From: Chloroflexota bacterium
GTDB lineage: Bacteria; Chloroflexota; Limnocylindria; QHBO01
Direction: 5' to 3'
Length of the DNA: 21,262 nt
Assembly (NCBI GenBank): GCA_005879775.1
Contig: VBJX01000018.1
Location: forward strand, 1-21,262
A program made the translations under genes and the position numbers. Positions 14,503 to 21,262 of this stretch are shown here, one piece after another. A model generated the notes under the pieces. It had not been told where the DNA came from. It saw only the letters and a program-made list of their open reading frames with translations, and ran no database searches. Within the stretch, counting starts at the first letter, position 1, and each line of letters opens with the position of its first letter.

Positions 14503-15648
14503 GTGAGCGAGCGCCCCGCGCCGCTGGTCCTGGTCGTCCAACCCGTCGCCGCCGGGCCGGGAGAGGCCTTCGGCTCGCATGCGTCGGTGGTCGCCACCGG
14601 CCGGAGCCTCCTCGCCGCGGAGATGAGCCATCGCCTGGGAGCTGCGGGAGCGGCAGTGACACCGCTGGCCGAGCTCTCCGTAGTCCCCGGCTCGGCGTTC
14701 CACTGGGGGGCGTGGTTTGCCCCGGCGGCTCGGGCAGCGCTGGAGGAGGCCCGGGGTAGTGGCCAGGCGCTCGACGCCGTCGGGTACACAGGACCTGGAG
14801 CCCTTGCCCTGGCCGGCGACGCACTGCTCGAGGAGCTCATCTCGCCAGTCCCGGGCGAGGTCGTCGCCAACAACCGATTCAGCGCCGATGCCTTCGTGGT
14901 TGCTGGTGATCTCGAGTCCGCCATTGATGCCCTGGCCGAGTGCCCCGCCGACAACGCCGCCGTCCGCCACCTCGAGGACGCCGGCCTGACGTCGCGGGAC
15001 CTTTCGAGGCGACCGTGGTCGCGTTTCGACGTGGACACGCCGCTCGACCTGGCACTGCTGCGCCTCGCGACCCGCCTCCCCGGGATGCGTCCGCTCGAGC
15101 AGCGCGTCGCAGGATTCCTCGAGATGGCCACCCTGCCCGGCGGCGGGAGCCTCGAGGTGCCCGGGATGGAGGCGCTCGGGGCCGTCCTGCGTGACCGGGG
15201 CGCCCAGCTGGTGGTCGCCGGGCGGATCCCGGCCAGCACCATCGCCTACCTGGAGACCGAGGCCGCCTGCCGAGTTCGCTGGTTCGTCGAGGAGCGGGGG
15301 ATGCGCTCGGCGCCAAATGAAGCCCCGCGCTCCCTCCTGGCCGACTGGCTGGAGCGCCTTGGACCGGTGGACCTGATCGGCGAGCTGTCAGGCCTGGGCG
15401 ACGGAGTGATCCTGGACAGCCGGGTCCTGATGGCCGCGCTCGCGGGGTCATCACGGGCGGCGGACTGGCCCCCGGCCGAGGAGCGCTTCGCGTCCGATTT
15501 CCTCGACGCGCCAGGGATCGCGACTCCCTGGCTGGCCGAGCTGACCCAGGCCGCCGGGAACGCGCCGATCCCCATCCTTCTCGGCGGCCACAGCCTGGTC
15601 AGCGACGGGCTCCGAATCCTGGTCGATGCGGCCTGGCTGGGCAGGTAG
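14503..15648 (+). CDS. Conserved-looking protein of unknown function with nucleotidyltransferase-like N-terminal half
   Basis: The 381-residue soluble protein starts at GTG 14503, 24 nt after the DarA-like gene. I do not recognise the family with certainty. Residues ~1-195 have features of GT-A-type NTP transferases (CofC/MobA style): VVANNRFSADAFVVAGD followed by RFDVDTPLDLALLRLA, where VDTPxDL is typical of such enzymes. The usual N-terminal GGxSxRxG loop is absent. Residues ~215-381 look like a second domain with MEALGAVLRDRGAQLVVAGR, RWFVEERGMRS, ILDSRVLMA, RFASDFLD and a closing LGGHSLVSDGLRIL. A nucleotide- or sugar-phosphate-related role is only a guess. It may be cotranscribed with the DarA-like gene. 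Confidence 0.6.
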   Translation: MSERPAPLVLVVQPVAAGPGEAFGSHASVVATGRSLLAAEMSHRLGAAGAAVTPLAELSVVPGSAFHWGAWFAPAARAALEEARGSGQALDAVGYTGPGALALAGDALLEELISPVPGEVVANNRFSADAFVVAGDLESAIDALAECPADNAAVRHLEDAGLTSRDLSRRPWSRFDVDTPLDLALLRLATRLPGMRPLEQRVAGFLEMATLPGGGSLEVPGMEALGAVLRDRGAQLVVAGRIPASTIAYLETEAACRVRWFVEERGMRSAPNEAPRSLLADWLERLGPVDLIGELSGLGDGVILDSRVLMAALAGSSRAADWPPAEERFASDFLDAPGIATPWLAELTQAAGNAPIPILLGGHSLVSDGLRILVDAAWLGR

Positions 15649-15676
15649 CCGATCGGCCGATCCGGCAACGTACTGC

Positions 15677-15682
15677 TAGACT
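15677..15682 (+). promoter_or_regulatory. -10 element TAGACT of the nuo operon
   Basis: GCTAGACT ends 10 nt before ATG 15693, so transcription would begin about 4 nt before the start codon and the nuoA message would be almost leaderless. No Shine-Dalgarno sequence is present. A 12-bp palindrome (15651-15662) covers the -35 area. Confidence 0.5.
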
Positions 15683-15692
15683 CGAATCAGGC

Positions 15693-16052
15693 ATGGATCA
15701 GACCGGACTGCTCTACGTCATCGGGTTCGGGATCGCCGCCTCGATCTTCGTCTTCGGCACGATCCTCTTCTCGTGGCTCATCACGCATCGGCGTCGGCGC
15801 CCGCAGAAGGGCCTGCCCTACGAGTGCGGGATCGACACCATCGGCGACACCTGGTCGCGATTCGGCCTCGCCTTCTACCTGTACGCCCTGCTCTTCGTGG
15901 CCTTCGACGTCGAGATCGTCTTCGTCTACCTGTGGGCCGTCACCGTGCGGGCGGTTGCCGGGCAGGGGATCGTCCTGATCGGGCTCTTCCTGGGGATCCT
16001 CCTCTTCGGCGAGCTCTACGCGTGGCGCAAGGGGGACCTGAAGTGGCGCTGA
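15693..16052 (+). CDS. nuoA: NADH-quinone oxidoreductase subunit A
   Basis: The 119-residue membrane subunit has three transmembrane helices (~7-30, ~62-85, ~91-110). The loop after the first helix contains the family signature LPYECGID, and FYLYALLFVAFDVEIVFVYLW opens the second helix, with the conserved acidic residues. It is part of the membrane arm near the quinone site. It is the first gene of the complex I operon and overlaps nuoB by 10 nt. Confidence 0.96.
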   Translation: MDQTGLLYVIGFGIAASIFVFGTILFSWLITHRRRRPQKGLPYECGIDTIGDTWSRFGLAFYLYALLFVAFDVEIVFVYLWAVTVRAVAGQGIVLIGLFLGILLFGELYAWRKGDLKWR

Positions 16053-16681
16053 AGATCGACGAGGAGAAGCTCCTCGGCGAGCCGCCGATCGTCATCCCGG
16101 ACCAGGCAGCCGGCGACGAGCAGCTGCGCGAGTTCGGCATGGATGAGCACCCCCACGGAGGCTTTCACGGCCTGCTGGAGGTGATCCCCACCCGCGCCGA
16201 CTGGATCCTGGACCTGATCCGCGCCAACTCCCTCTGGCCGCTCCTCTCGGGCCTCTCCTGCTGCGCCATCGAGATGATGAGCTCTGCGACCAGCGTGAAC
16301 GACATCGACCGCTTCGGGATGTTCCCGTTCCGCGCCTCGCCGCGTCAGGCGGACGTGCTGATCGTGGCCGGGACCCTGACCACCAAGATGGCCGGGCCGC
16401 TGGTCCGCCTCTGGGAGCAGATGCCCGAGCCGAAATGGTGCGTGGCGATGGGCACCTGCACCACCTCGGGTGGGCGCTTCAAGCGCAGCTACAGCGTGGT
16501 GCAGGGGGTGGATCGGGTCATGCCGGTGGACGTCTATGTGCCCGGCTGTCCGCCGCGCCCGGAGGGACTCATCTACGGCATGATCCGCCTCCAGGAGCTC
16601 GTCAAGCAGCGTCGCGGCGAGTGGTCGACCTACGTCGACCGCGGGGTCCAGCGTCAGGACTGGGAAGGAGACGTCAGCTGA
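16043..16681 (+). CDS. nuoB: NADH-quinone oxidoreductase subunit B
   Basis: The 212-residue subunit carries the terminal cluster N2 next to the quinone. All four ligand positions are present: adjacent Cys73 and Cys74 (LSCCAIEMM), Cys139 (MGTCTTSGG) and Cys169 (VPGCPPRPEG). GTG 16043 lies inside the end of nuoA after AGGGGGA. The ~45 residues before the conserved core form a non-conserved, acidic N-terminus. Electron transfer to quinone looks intact at this subunit. Confidence 0.96.
   Translation: MALKIDEEKLLGEPPIVIPDQAAGDEQLREFGMDEHPHGGFHGLLEVIPTRADWILDLIRANSLWPLLSGLSCCAIEMMSSATSVNDIDRFGMFPFRASPRQADVLIVAGTLTTKMAGPLVRLWEQMPEPKWCVAMGTCTTSGGRFKRSYSVVQGVDRVMPVDVYVPGCPPRPEGLIYGMIRLQELVKQRRGEWSTYVDRGVQRQDWEGDVS
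16665..16670 (+). promoter_or_regulatory. Shine-Dalgarno AAGGAG deciding a CTG start for nuoC
   Basis: AAGGAG is followed by 7 nt (acgtcag) and CTG at 16678, which overlaps the nuoB stop as CTGA. The nearest standard in-frame start, GTG 16708, has no Shine-Dalgarno at a usable distance. Confidence 0.55.
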
Positions 16682-17262
16682 CGGCTCCCGCCAGGGCCGG
16701 CGCCCTGGTGCGCCTGCTCCTCGACCGCTTTCCCGACCTCGCCAGGAGCCTCTGGACCGATGAGGACTCAGTCGAGGTGCAGATCGATGGCGCCGCTGCT
16801 CCCGATCTACTCCAGCGCCTGCGAGACGATCCCGAGCTGACCTTCTGGTACCTGGCCGATGCGGCCGCGGTCGACTACGGCGTCGACCAGCACTTCGAGG
16901 TCGTCTACCACCTCTACTCCGACAAGCACCCCGCCTGGCTGCGGATCCGCGCCCGGGTCGATCGCGGCGATCCGCACATCCCGACCATCACCCACCTGTG
17001 GGAGGGAGCGATGTTCCACGAGCGGGAGATGTACGACATGATGGGGATCATCTTCGACGGCAACCGCGACCTGCGCCGGATCTACATGTCGCCCGACTAC
17101 CGCAGCTTCCCGCAGCGAAAGGACTTCCTCCTGCCCGATGATGCCGCCGACTCGCCGGCAGCCGGCGTCAACCCGCTGGAGCGGCCCGAAACCTGGGACC
17201 TGACCCGGCTCACCGATGAGCTGGCGCCCGGTGTGATCGGCCACGTGAAGAGCGAGACATGA
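16678..17262 (+). CDS. nuoC: NADH-quinone oxidoreductase subunit C
   Basis: This 194-residue subunit of the connecting module has the 30-kDa subunit signature: HLWEGAMFHEREMYDMMGIIF, then NRDLRRIYMSPDY and FPQRKDF. I place the start at CTG 16678, overlapping the nuoB stop and following AAGGAG by 7 nt; GTG 16708 is the fallback and would shorten the protein by 10 residues. A ~35-residue tail follows the conserved RKDF region. The end overlaps nuoD as ATGA. Confidence 0.93.
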   Translation: MTAPARAGALVRLLLDRFPDLARSLWTDEDSVEVQIDGAAAPDLLQRLRDDPELTFWYLADAAAVDYGVDQHFEVVYHLYSDKHPAWLRIRARVDRGDPHIPTITHLWEGAMFHEREMYDMMGIIFDGNRDLRRIYMSPDYRSFPQRKDFLLPDDAADSPAAGVNPLERPETWDLTRLTDELAPGVIGHVKSET

Positions 17263-18445
17263 CCTCCGACGTCCAGATCCCCGATCCGCTCGACCTCGAA
17301 CGGGACGAGGAGGCGCGCCTGCGGGCGGCTGCCGGCCTGGCGCCAGCACCCCGCCCCGCGGGCGAGTACGCGGGCTTCGAGTCAGTGGGCCTCCCCGACC
17401 GACCTCCGGAGACCGAGCGCGAGGAGGAGCTCTACACCCTGGCCGAGGGCGAGATGCTGGTCAACATGGGCCCCCAGCACCCTTCCACCCACGGGGTAAT
17501 GCGCCTGGTGGTCAAGGTGCGCGGCGAGGTCGTGATCGACATCGACCCGGTGCTCGGCTACCTGCACCGCGGCATCGAGAAGCTGTGCGAGGAGGCGACT
17601 TACACCACCGTCCTGACCTATGTCGACCCGATGGACTACCTGGCCTCGATGCACAACGAGCATGCCCCGGCGATCGCCTTCGAGAAGCTGTTCGGAGTCC
17701 GCGCGCCGCGGCGCGCCGAATACATCCGCGCCCTGGTTGTGGAGCTGAACCGGGTCTTCAGCCACGGCCTGATGATGGGATTCCTGGCGCTCGACATGGG
17801 CGGCCTCACTCCCATCCTGTACAGCTTCATCAACCGCGACGAGATCGTCGACATGCTCTCGGCCATCAGCGGCCAGCGCATGCTCTTCAACTTCTTCCGG
17901 GTGGGCGGCGTCAACTTCGACGCCAACGACGAGTTCTTCTCCCGCCTCGGGAAGTGGCGGGCCGGGGTCCACCGACAACGAGGTCTTCCGGGCCCGCACG
18001 ATCGCGATGGGCGTCCTCTCCGGCCAGGAGGCGATCTCGCTGGGCGTCTCGGGGCCGAACCTGCGGGCGTCGGGCGTGCCGTTCGACGTGCGCAAGGCGC
18101 ATCCCTACTCGATCTACCCCGAGCTGGAATTCGAGGTCATCACCCAGCAGGCCGGAGACTCGAACGCGCGTTACCTGCAGCGCATCGCCGAGATCAAGCA
18201 GAGCATCCACCTCATTGACCAGATCGTCGACAAGATGCCCCATGGCCCGGTGCAGGCCCAGGTGCCGGGCATCATCCGACCCAAGCCGGGACGCGCCTAT
18301 GGCGCGGTCGAATCGCCGCGCGGCCTGTACAGCGTGTACGCCATCAGCGACGGGGGGCCGAATCCGTATCGGTTCCGGATGCGCGACCCCAGCTTCATCA
18401 GCCTGCAGGCGATCCCCAAGCTGATGCCGGGGGGTGGACAAGTAG
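17259..18445 (+). pseudogene. nuoD: NADH-quinone oxidoreductase subunit D, interrupted by two out-of-frame gaps
   Basis: The 49-kDa subunit forms the quinone site with NuoB. From ATG 17259 the frame runs normally through an unusual ~65-residue N-terminal extension, GPQHPSTHGVMR, GYLHRGIEK and FFRVGGVNFDANDEFFSRLG. Near 17950-17970 a stretch is missing and the reading frame moves by one: the next codons in the second frame give STDNEVFRART, MGVLSGQEA and GPNLRASGVPFD. That frame continues well through RGLYSVYAISDGG and DPSFISLQAIPKLMPGG (~18430). There the usual last ~20 residues are missing and a third frame gives GVDK and TAG at 18443, the normal type of NuoD ending. Read literally, the first frame stops at 18218 with a nonsense tail. 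About 40 residues in total seem lost. The other nuo genes are intact, so assembly error must be considered. Confidence 0.8.
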
Positions 18446-19456
18446 ATGGACTGGAGCCTGGTCCTGGGCCTCGGCCGTTTCCTGCTGGCCACCACCCTGA
18501 TCCTGGTGTTGACCATCCCGACCGCCTTCGTGGTGATCCAGCTCGAGCTGAAGATCATCGCCGGCGCCCAGCTGCGCTACGGTCCCAACCGGGTCGGTCC
18601 GTGGGGCATGTTCCAGAGCACGATCCACGGCTTCAAGGTGCTCGCCAAGGAGGACCACATCCCCGACCAGGCCGATCGGGCCACCTTCACCCTGGCGCCG
18701 TGGATGGTCTACATGGCGGCGGCCATGAGCATGCTCGTCATCCCCTTCGCGCCGGGCGCCATCGCCGCCGATTTCAACATCGGGATCGTCTACTTCTTCG
18801 CGATCCTGGGCCTCTCGGTGGTCGGGCTGCTGGTCGCCGGCTGGGCGAGCTACAACAAGTACTCGCTGCTCGGCGGGCTGCGCAGCGCGGCGCAGATGGT
18901 CAGCTACGAGATCCCGCTCACCCTGTCGGTGGTCGGCGCGGTGGTCCTCGCGGGTACCCTCAACTTCCGCGAGCTGATCGAGTGGCAGCGCGCCCACGGC
19001 TGGATGCTGATCTGGCAGCCGGTGGGGCTGGGGATCTTCTACATCGCCTCGCTGGCGGAGATCAACCGCACCCCGTTCGACATGGTCGAGGCCGACAGTG
19101 AGCTGGTGGCAGGGCCGTTCACCGAGTACTCGGGGATGCGCTTCGGCTTCTTCTTCTTCGCCGAGTACGTGTCGCTCTTCATCATGAGCGGGATCCTGGT
19201 CTCGCTCTTCTTCGGGGGCTGGCTGGCGCCCTGGCCCTTCCCCGACCAGCTCGACGGCCTCGTGGGGACCCTCTACGGCGTCCTCTGGTTCTTCATCAAG
19301 ACCTACCTGTTCATCGCCCTGGCGGTCCTGCTGCGCGCCACGCTGATCCGGGTCCGGGTCGATCAGCTGATGGGCGCGGCCTGGAAGGTGCTGCTGCCCC
19401 TGGCCATGGTCAACCTGATCGTCACCGCCATCGCGGTCGTGGTGTTCAACCTATGA
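18446..19456 (+). CDS. nuoH: NADH-quinone oxidoreductase subunit H
   Basis: The 336-residue membrane subunit is predicted to have about eight helices and helps form the quinone tunnel. Family features: LRYGPNRVGPWGMFQ, HGFKVLAKEDHIP, YNKYSLLGGLRSAAQMVSYEIP and EINRTPFDMVEADSELVAGPFTEYSGMRF. Its ATG directly follows the TAG that would end nuoD in the third frame, so the normal spacing of the operon is kept despite the nuoD damage. It overlaps the next gene by 4 nt (ATGA). Confidence 0.96.
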   Translation: MDWSLVLGLGRFLLATTLILVLTIPTAFVVIQLELKIIAGAQLRYGPNRVGPWGMFQSTIHGFKVLAKEDHIPDQADRATFTLAPWMVYMAAAMSMLVIPFAPGAIAADFNIGIVYFFAILGLSVVGLLVAGWASYNKYSLLGGLRSAAQMVSYEIPLTLSVVGAVVLAGTLNFRELIEWQRAHGWMLIWQPVGLGIFYIASLAEINRTPFDMVEADSELVAGPFTEYSGMRFGFFFFAEYVSLFIMSGILVSLFFGGWLAPWPFPDQLDGLVGTLYGVLWFFIKTYLFIALAVLLRATLIRVRVDQLMGAAWKVLLPLAMVNLIVTAIAVVVFNL

Positions 19457-20319
19457 GGATCCCCGGCTTCGGCATCCTCAAGGGAGTGCGCCAGACGGCG
19501 CGCAACTACTGGGCGCCCAAGGTCACCAACCAGTACCCCGAATCGCGCCCGACCATGCCAGACCGATGGCGTGGCCGCCTCGACCTGATCTACGACCCGT
19601 TCGGCGAGCACAAGTGCGAGGTCTGCTTCCAGTGCGCCCAGGTCTGCCCGGTCGAGGCGATCGACATGAGCGGCTTCGACTCGGAGGGACGGCGCATCCG
19701 CTACGGGATGCCGGAGATCTACGACGAGCGCAAGGATCCCAATGCCTACCGCCGCGCCGGGCTGGCAGCCGAGCCGATGCGCAACGCCGCTCGCTGGGAC
19801 GAGGCGATCGACACCGCCTGGCTGCACGGCGTGATCGACGGCTTCGGCGGACGGCAGGAGGCGCTGGTCGCCATCTTCTCGGCGATCCAGGAGCGATATG
19901 GCTACCTCCCCGAGCGCGCCCTGCACCAGGTCAGCGACGAGATGACGATCCACTGGGCCCAGGTCTTCGGCGCCGCCGGCCTGGGCGGCTTCCGCCTGCT
20001 GCCGGCCGAGGGCCACCTGGTCACGGTCTGCAGCTGCGCCGCCTGCCGCTTCGCCGGCGGCGACGAGCTGCTGCGCACGCTCTCCGCCGAGCTCGGGATC
20101 GAGCCAGGCGAGGCGACTGATGACGGCACCTGGAGCCTGGAGGCGAGTGACGAGGTGGCCGCCGGTGCGCTGGCCCCGGCCATCCGGATCGACACCCTGG
20201 TCTACGGCCCGCTGACTGTCGCCCAGGCGCGCCACCTGGTCGAGGAGCGCAAGCGCGGCGACGCCCGTGGCTCACGGCCGGCCCGCGCCCGTGCGACCGT
20301 CGCCACCCGGGAGAGCTGA
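19453..20319 (+). CDS. NuoI-NuoE fusion protein with reduced Fe-S ligand set
   Basis: The 288-residue protein joins two peripheral-arm subunits. Residues 1-~110 are NuoI-like: FGILKGVRQTARNYW, QYPESRPTMPDRWRG, and one 4Fe-4S motif with Cys55, 58, 61 and 65. Standard NuoI has two such motifs; no further Cys occurs before residue 193. Residues ~115-265 are NuoE-like: AIQERYGYLP, a thioredoxin-like fold and the first ligand pair Cys193-x4-Cys198. The second pair (CxxxC before GLAP) aligns with Glu234 and Gly238 in DEVAAGALAP, so N1a cannot be ligated normally. The tail is Arg/Ala-rich. Coupled to nuoH by ATGA; nuoF follows 5 nt later. Domain calls are firm; the functional reading is inference. 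Confidence 0.88.
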   Translation: MRIPGFGILKGVRQTARNYWAPKVTNQYPESRPTMPDRWRGRLDLIYDPFGEHKCEVCFQCAQVCPVEAIDMSGFDSEGRRIRYGMPEIYDERKDPNAYRRAGLAAEPMRNAARWDEAIDTAWLHGVIDGFGGRQEALVAIFSAIQERYGYLPERALHQVSDEMTIHWAQVFGAAGLGGFRLLPAEGHLVTVCSCAACRFAGGDELLRTLSAELGIEPGEATDDGTWSLEASDEVAAGALAPAIRIDTLVYGPLTVAQARHLVEERKRGDARGSRPARARATVATRES

Positions 20320-20324
20320 GCGAG

Positions 20325-21262
20325 ATGCCCGAGTCCGGTGCCGGCCTCTCCCCGCAGATCCGGATCCTGCCCGGTGGCCAGCAGCGCCTCCTGGAGGCGA
20401 TCGCCGCGGGGACCGACCTGACTGGGCTGGCCGCCGCGCGCAAGCATCGGGCCTACTCCGGCCTGCAGCGGGCGGTCGAAAAGCTCGGTCCCGAGGGCAC
20501 CATCGGCGAGATCGAGGCCGCTGAGCTGCGCGGTCGCGGGGGCGGCGGCTACCCGACCGCCGACAAGTGGCGCGCCGCCCGATCCACGCCCGGCGAGCGC
20601 AAGGTTGTGGTCGTCAACCTGATCGGCGCCGATCCGACTGCCCTCGGTGATCGGGCCCTGGCGGAGGGCGACCCCCATCTCATCGTCGAGGGAGCCCTGA
20701 TCGCGGCCTTCGCGACCGGTGCGTCCGAGGCGATCGTGGCGGTTCGCCGCGACTGGACGCCGGCGATCGAGCGGCTGCGCGCTGCCATTGCCGAGGCGGA
20801 TGCGGCCCATCTGGCCGGGTATCTGGTGCTCGGCACCGATTTTTCATGCGTGGTCAGTGTCTGGGAGGGGTCCGGCGCGCTCGTCGCCGGCGAGGAGACC
20901 GCACTCCTCGCCTCGCTGGCCGGGGACCGGGGCATGCCTGTCATCCGACCGCCATACCCGACCGAGCGGGGTCTGGGCGACGCACCGACCACCGTCCAGA
21001 ACGGCGAGACGCTGGCCCACGCGGCGTGGATCCTGCGCCACGGCGCCAAGAAGTTCGCCGGCGTCGGATCGGCCACCGGGCGCGGCACCAAGCTGGTAAG
21101 CATCTACGGCCACGTTGCGCAGCCCGGTCTGGCCGAAGTGGCGCTGGGTACCCCCATCAGCGAGATCCTCGCCCTTGCCGGCGGCGGGACGGGAACCACC
21201 AAGGCGGTCTTCGTCGGCGGCGCCGGGGGCGGGGCCCTGGCGGCCCACGAGCTGGACAAGCC
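20325..21262 (+). CDS. nuoF: NuoF-like subunit with altered FMN/NADH loop (3' end outside window)
   Basis: 312 codons are visible from ATG 20325. NuoF features: GRGGGGYPTADKW (~70-82, matching the FMN glycine loop), DPHLIVEGALIAA, AGEETALLASL (Glu-Glu at ~190-191), RGMPVIRPPYP, NGETLAHAAWIL, GTKLVSIYGHV and GTPISEILALAGG. The usual NADEGEPGTFKDR segment reads NLIGADPTALGDR (~98-110): two acidic residues become Ile and Gly and a third Glu becomes Asp, all in the loop that contacts FMN and NADH in known structures. PTVVNNVETL reads PTTVQNGETL. The SCGxCxPCR cluster N3 region would lie beyond the edge. Either NADH binding is changed or the donor is different. Confidence 0.88.
   Translation, partial: MPESGAGLSPQIRILPGGQQRLLEAIAAGTDLTGLAAARKHRAYSGLQRAVEKLGPEGTIGEIEAAELRGRGGGGYPTADKWRAARSTPGERKVVVVNLIGADPTALGDRALAEGDPHLIVEGALIAAFATGASEAIVAVRRDWTPAIERLRAAIAEADAAHLAGYLVLGTDFSCVVSVWEGSGALVAGEETALLASLAGDRGMPVIRPPYPTERGLGDAPTTVQNGETLAHAAWILRHGAKKFAGVGSATGRGTKLVSIYGHVAQPGLAEVALGTPISEILALAGGGTGTTKAVFVGGAGGGALAAHELDK

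Noticed and set aside
17968..19101. A separate gene made from the second nuoD frame running into nuoH
   Set aside because: Up to ~18430 it is NuoD; beyond that it is nuoH read out of frame. It is a fragment of an interrupted gene, not a new one.

Overview
The window is high-GC bacterial chromosome, almost fully coding, with no tRNA, rRNA, CRISPR array, insertion sequence or phage gene that I can see. The gene set (tmk next to a DarA/PstA-type P-II-like protein, an R3H/SpoIIIAA-like ATPase, PdxS/PdxT, an UspA-glycosyltransferase fusion, a nuoABCDH... operon) and the rare TAnnnT promoter elements in GC-rich DNA suggest a Chloroflexota lineage, perhaps near Limnocylindria. That placement is inference from gene content, not from a marker-gene search.

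Layout. Positions 1-8325 are on the minus strand. Reading in the direction of transcription there are: an HNH endonuclease and CCA-adding enzyme pair; a DeoC-like protein and GalE pair; a DEAD-box RNA helicase; a ligase-like nucleotidyltransferase remnant with a disturbed 5' end; and a two-gene unit with an Mgs-like glycosyltransferase followed by a tandem-UspA protein that turns into a second, GpgS-like glycosyltransferase as it leaves the window. A short divergent promoter region (8326-8453) separates this from the plus-strand half. That half begins with a tightly overlapping run, pdxS-pdxT-GNAT-R3H ATPase-tmk, followed by a small membrane protein, the DarA/PstA-type c-di-AMP receptor and an unrecognised 381-residue protein. 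From 15693 to the right edge lies a respiratory complex I operon: nuoA, B, C, D, H, a NuoI-NuoE fusion, and nuoF (cut by the edge).

The most interesting part is the complex I electron-input end. The NuoI half of the fusion has only one 4Fe-4S motif. The NuoE half has lost the second pair of 2Fe-2S ligands. NuoF lacks the acidic NADEGE-type loop that normally helps bind FMN/NADH. Together they look like a peripheral arm changed away from standard NADH oxidation. In the same operon nuoD is broken, as read, by two out-of-frame gaps, which may be assembly errors or real damage.

Other points: the DeoC homologue lacks both active-site lysines, so it is a probable pseudoenzyme. Two genes (nuoC and the Mgs-like glycosyltransferase) have textbook Shine-Dalgarno sequences exactly placed for CTG start codons. 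A TAnnnT -10 element stands before nearly every transcription unit, in several cases so close to the gene that the mRNA would be nearly leaderless.
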